Below, in pieces: positions 59,228 through 64,000 of a DNA stretch of 64,000 nt. Position 1 is the first letter of the stretch. Each line of letters starts with the position of its first letter. Source of the stretch: Variovorax paradoxus (lineage in GTDB: Bacteria > Pseudomonadota > Gammaproteobacteria > Burkholderiales > Burkholderiaceae_C); contig NZ_JAGGNV010000034.1 of NCBI RefSeq assembly GCF_018614955.1, positions 1-64,000 of the forward strand, given 5' to 3'. The translations under genes were made by a program, and so were the position numbers. The notes under the pieces are model-generated. The model had not been told where the DNA came from, searched no databases, and saw only the letters and a program-made list of their open reading frames with translations.

Positions 59228-61231
59228 ATGAAGCCCAACGACTTCTCCCAACTGAAGGTGCTGACGGCCGCGGATTTTTCGCACCGCAGCCCGATCCGCG
59301 AAGAGCGCCACCCCAATTCGGTGACGGCACCCCCGATCAACCGCGGTTCGATGGCGCCCCGCCCCTGGCGCGGCTTCTGGAACAGCATCGGCACGGCCCT
59401 CTTGGTCAAGCTCGGCGCCGGCGGCGGCGCAGCCAAGGCGGCCCGCAATGCGGCGCCGGCGGCGGCGGCCAAGCAGCCCTGGCAGCGTGCCGCCACGCAG
59501 CGGCGCCTGGCGTTCATGGCCCTCACCGTGTTCAGCACGCTGATTGCCTCGACGCTGTTCGCCCGCGTGCAGCCCGACTACGACAACCTCTGGCTCGAAT
59601 ACAGCCAGATCGCCCTCTACGGCCTGCTCTCCGGCTGGGTCGTGACCGGCTTCGTGACCGCGCTGATGGGCTTCTACGTCTCGGTGCGCGGTGACAAGCA
59701 TGCGCTGTCGGCCAAACAGGTGGCCGACCACCCGATGAATCCGGAAGCGCGCACGGCGATCATCATGCCGATCTGCAACGAGGACGTGGCCACGGTGTTC
59801 GCCGGCCTGCGCGCGACCTGCGAATCGGTGGCCGCGACCGGCCATGCGCAGCAATTCGACGTGTTCGTGCTATCCGACAGCTACACGCCCGAAGTCGCCG
59901 CCGCCGAGCGCGCCGCCTGGGAAGAGCTGCGCGCCGCGCTGGCCGAGAGCCCGAACCAGCCGCAGATCGAGGTGTACTACCGCCTGCGCAAGCGCCGCAC
60001 CCATCGCAAGGCCGGCAACGTGGCGGACTTCTGCCGCCGCTGGGGCAAGGACTACCGCTACATGGTGGTGCTCGACGCCGACAGCGTGATGAGCGGCGAC
60101 TGCCTGACCGCGATGGTCAAGCTGATGGAAGCCAACCCCACGGCCGGCATCATCCAGACCGCGACGCAGGCCATCGGCCACGTCACGCTGCATGCCCGCG
60201 CCCAGCAGTTCGCATCGCGCATGACGGGCCGCCTGTTCACGCTCGGCATGCAGTTCTGGCAGCTCGGCGAATCGCACTACTGGGGCCACAACGCGATCAT
60301 CCGCGTGGCGCCATTCATGGAACATTGCGCGCTGGCGCCGATCAAGGGCACCGGCGGCATGTCGGGCGGCATCATGTCGCACGACTTCGTCGAGGCCGCG
60401 CTGATGCGCCGCGCCGGCTACCACGTGTGGCTGGTGGCCGACCTGGTGGGCAGCTATGAGCAGCAGCCGCCGGATCTCCTGGCCGAACTCCAGCGCGACC
60501 GCCGCTGGTGCCAGGGCAACCTGCAGAACGCGCGCCTGATGGCCGAGCCGGGCCTGCATTCCGTGCACCGCGCGATGTTCGTCACCGGCACCATGGCCTA
60601 CGTCTCGGCGCCGCTGTGGCTCGCCTTCCTGACGCTGGGCACGGCCCTGTGGCTCACCGGCTCCAGCGTGGTCGCGCACTGGCTGGTGATGCCGATGGAA
60701 CTGGCCGGCCTCTGGCTGTGGACGCTGTGCCTGTTGTTCCTGCCCCGCATCCTGGGCATCGCGGCCGTGCTGATGCGCGGCGAGCAGCGCCAGTACGGCG
60801 GCGTCGGCGGCCTGCTCAAGAGCGCCGCGCTCGAAAGCGCGCTGGCCATCGTGCAGGCACCGGTCCGCATGCTGGCCCACTCGCTGTTCGTGATCGTGGC
60901 GCTCACCGGTCTCAAGCTGGACTGGAAGTCGCCTCCGCGCGAAGCGGCCGCCGTGCCGTGGCGCATCGCCGCCACCCAGTTGGCACCGATGACCCTGGTG
61001 ATCGCGGCGCTGGCGGTCGGCATCGCGCTGATCGACGCCGGTGCGCTGGCCTGGCTGATGCCGGTCGGCCTGCCGCTGCTGCTCGCGATTCCGCTCACCG
61101 TGCTGACCAGCCAGATCGCGCTGGGCAATTCGCTGCGCGACCGCGGCTTCCTGGTGATTCCCGAAGAGTCGCGCTCGCCGGCCGTGCTGCGCCGCGCATG
61201 GATGCACGCGGTGCGTCTCGCGAGGCTTTGA
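59228..61231 (+). CDS. opgH: Glucans biosynthesis glucosyltransferase H
   Basis: Inner membrane GT2-family enzyme that builds the beta-glucan backbone of osmoregulated periplasmic glucans from UDP-glucose. The 667 residues contain hydrophobic segments near the start (about 90-150) and a catalytic GT domain (about 175-430) with VVLDADSVM, GTGGMSGGIMSHDF and the QRDRRWCQGN (Q/RxxRW) motif, followed by further membrane helices. ATG 59228 fits the family; a longer frame upstream is not supported. The usual partner opgG is not adjacent. A strong terminator follows, and the sigma-54 promoter with GlrR sites is upstream. Confidence 0.94.
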   Translation: MKPNDFSQLKVLTAADFSHRSPIREERHPNSVTAPPINRGSMAPRPWRGFWNSIGTALLVKLGAGGGAAKAARNAAPAAAAKQPWQRAATQRRLAFMALTVFSTLIASTLFARVQPDYDNLWLEYSQIALYGLLSGWVVTGFVTALMGFYVSVRGDKHALSAKQVADHPMNPEARTAIIMPICNEDVATVFAGLRATCESVAATGHAQQFDVFVLSDSYTPEVAAAERAAWEELRAALAESPNQPQIEVYYRLRKRRTHRKAGNVADFCRRWGKDYRYMVVLDADSVMSGDCLTAMVKLMEANPTAGIIQTATQAIGHVTLHARAQQFASRMTGRLFTLGMQFWQLGESHYWGHNAIIRVAPFMEHCALAPIKGTGGMSGGIMSHDFVEAALMRRAGYHVWLVADLVGSYEQQPPDLLAELQRDRRWCQGNLQNARLMAEPGLHSVHRAMFVTGTMAYVSAPLWLAFLTLGTALWLTGSSVVAHWLVMPMELAGLWLWTLCLLFLPRILGIAAVLMRGEQRQYGGVGGLLKSAALESALAIVQAPVRMLAHSLFVIVALTGLKLDWKSPPREAAAVPWRIAATQLAPMTLVIAALAVGIALIDAGALAWLMPVGLPLLLAIPLTVLTSQIALGNSLRDRGFLVIPEESRSPAVLRRAWMHAVRLARL

Positions 61232-61253
61232 CGCATCCCCAGGCTCGCCCACG

Positions 61254-61280
61254 AAAAAGCCCGCGAACAGCGGGCTTTTT
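61254..61280. terminator. Strong bidirectional rho-independent terminator
   Basis: A perfect 11-base stem, AAAAAGCCCGC (61254-61264) and GCGGGCTTTTT (61270-61280), with loop GAACA. The A-run and T-run on the two sides make it work for opgH (plus strand) and ffh (minus strand), which converge here. Confidence 0.9.
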
Positions 61281-61291
61281 CTTTGGGGTCG

Positions 61292-62677
61292 TCAGAAGCG
61301 CGGCATGCCGCCGCCCCCGCCCATCCCGGGCATCCCCTTCATGCCACCCATGCGCTTCATCATCTTCATGAGGCCGCCGCCCTTCATCTTCTTCATCATC
61401 CCCTGCATCTGCTCGAACTCGTTGAGCAGCCGGTTCACTTCCTGAACCTGCACGCCGGCGCCGGCTGCGATGCGGCGCTTGCGCGTGGCCTTGAGCAGTT
61501 CGGGCTTGCGGCGCTCCAGCGGCGTCATGCTGTTGATGATGCCTTCCTTGCGGCGAATGTCGCGCTCGGCGCGGGTCATGTCGGCCTCGGTGGCCTTGGC
61601 GGCCATCTGCGCGGGCAGCTTGTCCATGATGCTGGAGAGGCCGCCCATCTGCTTCATCTGCTGCAGCTGGCCGAGGAAGTCGTTGAGGTCGAAGCCGGCG
61701 CCGCTCTTGACCTTGGCTGCCAGCTTCTGTGCCGCAGCGACGTCGACGCCGGCCGTGACCTGTTCGACCAGCGCGACGATATCGCCCATGCCGAGAATGC
61801 GCCCGGCATGGCGCTCGGCGTCGAACACCTCCAGCCCGTCGATCTTTTCGCTCACGCCGGCGAACTTGATCGGCACGCCCGTCACCTGGCGCACCGACAG
61901 CGCCGCGCCGCCGCGCGAGTCGCCGTCGGTCTTGGTCAGGATGATGCCGGTCAGCGGCAGCGCTTCCTTGAAGGCCTTGGCGGTATTGATCGCGTCCTGG
62001 CCCTGCATCGCATCGACCACGAACAGGGTTTCGACCGGGTTCAGCGCCGTGTGCAGCTGCTGGATCTCGGTCATCAGCACCTCGTCGATCGCGAGACGGC
62101 CGGCCGTATCGACCAGCAGCACGTCGAAGAAGTGGCGCTTTGCATGGTCGAGCGCGGCGCGCGCGATGTCGAGCGGCTTCTGGTCGGGCGTGCTCGGGAA
62201 CCATTCGGCCCCGGCCTGCTTCGTGACCGTCTTGAGCTGCTCGATGGCCGCCGGACGATAGACGTCGCCCGACACGGTCAGCACCTTCTTCTTGCGCTTC
62301 TCGATCAGGTGCTTGGCCAGCTTGGCGGTTGTCGTCGTCTTGCCGGCGCCCTGCAGGCCGGCCATCAGGATCACGGCCGGCGGCTGGGCCACCAGGTTGA
62401 TGTCGGCCACGCCTTCGCCCATGGTCGCCGCCAGTTCGCGGTTGACGATGCCGATGAGCGCCTGGCCGGGTTTCAGCGAGCCGAGCACTTCCTGGCCGAG
62501 CGCCTTGTCCTTCACGCGCGCGACGAAATCGCGCACCACGGGCAAGGCGACGTCGGCTTCGAGCAGGGCCATGCGCACCTCGCGCAGCATGTCCTGCACA
62601 TTGCTTTCGGTGATGCGGGCCTGGCCGCTGACCTGCTTGACGAGGCGGGAGAATTTTTCGGTAAGGGCGGTGGCCAT
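61292..62677 (-). CDS. ffh: Signal recognition particle protein
   Basis: GTPase of the signal recognition particle that targets nascent membrane proteins to the inner membrane with 4.5S RNA and FtsY. The 461 residues have the N domain (about 1-90), the G domain with GLQGAGKTTT, DVYRPAA, DTAGRLAIDE and TKTDGDSRGGAA, and the Met-rich M domain (about 300-461) ending in repeats of Met/Gly/Lys (KMKGGG, MKRMGGMKGMPGMGG). The start MATALTEKFSRLVKQVSG is the family start. It diverges from the ccsA-like gene. Confidence 0.97.
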   Translation of the reverse strand: MATALTEKFSRLVKQVSGQARITESNVQDMLREVRMALLEADVALPVVRDFVARVKDKALGQEVLGSLKPGQALIGIVNRELAATMGEGVADINLVAQPPAVILMAGLQGAGKTTTTAKLAKHLIEKRKKKVLTVSGDVYRPAAIEQLKTVTKQAGAEWFPSTPDQKPLDIARAALDHAKRHFFDVLLVDTAGRLAIDEVLMTEIQQLHTALNPVETLFVVDAMQGQDAINTAKAFKEALPLTGIILTKTDGDSRGGAALSVRQVTGVPIKFAGVSEKIDGLEVFDAERHAGRILGMGDIVALVEQVTAGVDVAAAQKLAAKVKSGAGFDLNDFLGQLQQMKQMGGLSSIMDKLPAQMAAKATEADMTRAERDIRRKEGIINSMTPLERRKPELLKATRKRRIAAGAGVQVQEVNRLLNEFEQMQGMMKKMKGGGLMKMMKRMGGMKGMPGMGGGGGMPRF

Positions 62678-62757
62678 GGTGCTTCCCGCTCGGCGGGACC
62701 GGTATATAGACGGGAGCGAGAGGCGTCTCGCAAAGGCGAGACGCTAAACTCCAGCCG

Positions 62758-63567
62758 ATGATTTTAGCGATCCCCTCCCCACTCGGCGTGGCGCTGGGCA
62801 TCGCCACTGCCGCCGCCTATGGCACGACCGCCGCCGCCTCCTCCTGGCTGGGCCGCCCTTCCATGCAATGGCTGCTCGGGCTGGCCTGGCTGCTGCACGC
62901 CTGCGCATTGGGCGTCGGGCTGGTCGGCGGCGATCCGCGCTTCGGCTTCGCGCCGGCGCTGTCGGTCACGGCCTGGCTGGTGCTGACGGTCTACGCGATC
63001 GAAAGCCGCATGTACCCCCAACTCAAGGTGCGGCGCGTGCTCGCGGCGCTGGGCGCGGCCGCCGTGCTGCTCGCCGTGCTGTTCCCCGGCACGCCGCTGC
63101 ATGTGTCGGCCTCGCCCTGGTTGCCGCTGCACCTGGCGCTCGGCATCGCCTCGTACGGCCTGTTCGCCGCGGCGGTGGTGCATGCCTGGCTCATGACCCG
63201 CGCCGAGAAGCAGATCCGGCTCGCGGCCGAGCCGCAGGGCGGCGTGCCGCTCTTGACCATGGAGCGCCTCACCTTCCGCTTCGTCACCGCCGGCTTCGTG
63301 CTGCTGTCGGCCACGCTGCTTGCCGGCCTGCTGTTCAGCGAGACGCTGTACGGCGCCAGCGCGCGCGCCTGGAAATGGGACCACAAGACCGTGTTCTCGG
63401 TGCTGGCCTGGCTCAGTTTCGCGGTGCTGCTGATCGGGCGCGCGCGCTTCGGCTGGCGCGGCCGCACGGCCCGGCGCGTGCTCTACGCCGGCTCCGCCCT
63501 GCTGCTGCTGGCCTACGTCGGATCGCGCTTCGTGCTCGAAGTGGTGCTGGCGCGCACGACACCATGA
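62758..63567 (+). CDS. Cytochrome c assembly (CcsA/YpjD-type) membrane protein
   Basis: A 269-residue protein with about eight hydrophobic helices. It belongs to the CcmF/CcsA superfamily, with a conserved Trp-rich and His-containing part (WKWDHKTVFSVLAWLSF near residue 205). The small YpjD-type members lack a full WWD motif; their role in haem handling is inferred from the family. The start ATG 62758 follows a TAAACT -10-like box. The stop overlaps the next start (ATGA). The order ccsA-like, PP0621-type, pilS is typical of Betaproteobacteria. Confidence 0.85.
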   Translation: MILAIPSPLGVALGIATAAAYGTTAAASSWLGRPSMQWLLGLAWLLHACALGVGLVGGDPRFGFAPALSVTAWLVLTVYAIESRMYPQLKVRRVLAALGAAAVLLAVLFPGTPLHVSASPWLPLHLALGIASYGLFAAAVVHAWLMTRAEKQIRLAAEPQGGVPLLTMERLTFRFVTAGFVLLSATLLAGLLFSETLYGASARAWKWDHKTVFSVLAWLSFAVLLIGRARFGWRGRTARRVLYAGSALLLLAYVGSRFVLEVVLARTTP

Positions 63568-63803
63568 AATACCTGCTCGTCCTTGCCGTGGTCTTCGTGG
63601 CGATCTGGCTCTGGCGCAAGAATCGGCGCGACGAGATGCGTTCGCGCCCGCCGCCGCCGCGCGCCACGCCGGCCGTCGGGGCGCCGCAGGCCATGGTGCG
63701 CTGCGCCCATTGCGGGCTGCACCTGCCGGCGGCGGATGCCATCAGCGGACCCGATGGTGCGGTGTATTGCAGCGCTGCGCACCGCCAGGCGGCCGTGCAC
63801 TGA
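63564..63803 (+). CDS. PP0621 family small protein
   Basis: A 79-residue protein: one membrane helix (MKYLLVLAVVFVAIWLW), a basic and Pro-rich linker, and a small zinc-ribbon-like end with CAHCGLHLP and YCSAAHR (CxxC and C..H pairs). The function is unknown. It is encoded between the ccsA-like gene (ATGA overlap) and pilS, the usual place for this family. Confidence 0.8.
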   Translation: MKYLLVLAVVFVAIWLWRKNRRDEMRSRPPPPRATPAVGAPQAMVRCAHCGLHLPAADAISGPDGAVYCSAAHRQAAVH

Positions 63804-63807
63804 GGCC

Positions 63808-64000
63808 ATGAGCACCTTCCTCTGGTCGCGTGGCGAGCCGGCGACGGACTGGAGCCCCCTCGATCAGTTCGGCCGCGAAAGCTCGGCGCTGCTGCGCCTT
63901 TGGCGCGGCTTCATGACCGCACGCTGCTTCGTCGCCGTCGTGCTGCTGCTGCTGCAGGGGGTGACCTTCGCGCTCGGGCAGCCGCTGCAGCCGGTGGCGA
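63808..64000 (+). CDS. pilS: PilS-type sensor histidine kinase, partial
   Basis: Starts at ATG 63808 and leaves the window after 64 codons. The visible part, with SSALLRLWRGFMTARCFVAVVLLLLQGVTFALGQ, is the cytoplasmic start and first membrane helix of PilS kinases, which control type IV pilus genes through PilR and sigma-54. Placement after the PP0621-type gene supports the call. A pilR gene is expected outside the window. Confidence 0.75.
   Translation, partial: MSTFLWSRGEPATDWSPLDQFGRESSALLRLWRGFMTARCFVAVVLLLLQGVTFALGQPLQPVA

Overview
The window is high-GC DNA from a Betaproteobacterium of the order Burkholderiales. It is most like Comamonadaceae and probably Variovorax or a close relative. 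This rests on gene order (ccsA-like, PP0621-type, pilS at the right edge; glrK, qseG-like, glrR), on DUF2917 genes next to regulators, on GC-rich palindromic repeats of the comamonad type, and on protein sequence as remembered; no database search was made. No rRNA, tRNA or CRISPR array was seen.

Left edge (1-3182): a decayed accessory segment. It holds the first codons of a possible transposase, a DUF2726 protein, an ATPase gene broken by two frameshifts, and a repeat-rich gap that ends at the 3' end of glmS. That position is the classical Tn7 attachment region. From 3183 to 33.6 kb the window is mostly core genome: glmS and glmU around an Lrp-type regulator; a glycosyltransferase and a flippase; a Crp/Fnr regulator facing a BLUF photosensor; LysR/DUF2917; fau, slt, mgtC-like, gst and cca; a trehalose operon (otsB, GH15, otsA); a MocR regulator, a ROK kinase, an AraC regulator, a HisN-like phosphatase, a TauD-like dioxygenase and a MidA-like methyltransferase; then a FolM-like reductase, folB and ttcA.

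Centre (33.6-48.8 kb): a compact biosynthetic operon. A 2465-residue NRPS/PKS/aminotransferase hybrid (partial C, A, T, KS, AT, ACP, AMT) is followed by a 1669-residue NRPS (C, A, T, C, T), an Sfp-type phosphopantetheinyl transferase and two alpha/beta hydrolases. All genes are on the plus strand, mostly with ATGA overlaps. An RND pump and its adaptor lie convergent to it and could export the product. The assembly line predicts a valine-like starter, one malonate extension, transamination of the beta-keto group and addition of a further amino acid. It then ends in a C-T pair with no adenylation or thioesterase domain. I do not recognise the cluster as one with a known product.

Right part (53.2-64 kb): a secreted hypothetical protein, miaB, the GlrK/QseG-like/GlrR sigma-54 signalling set, and opgH behind a near-consensus sigma-54 promoter with GlrR-type sites. 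After these come a strong bidirectional terminator, ffh, and the ccsA-like, PP0621-type and pilS run that leaves the window.
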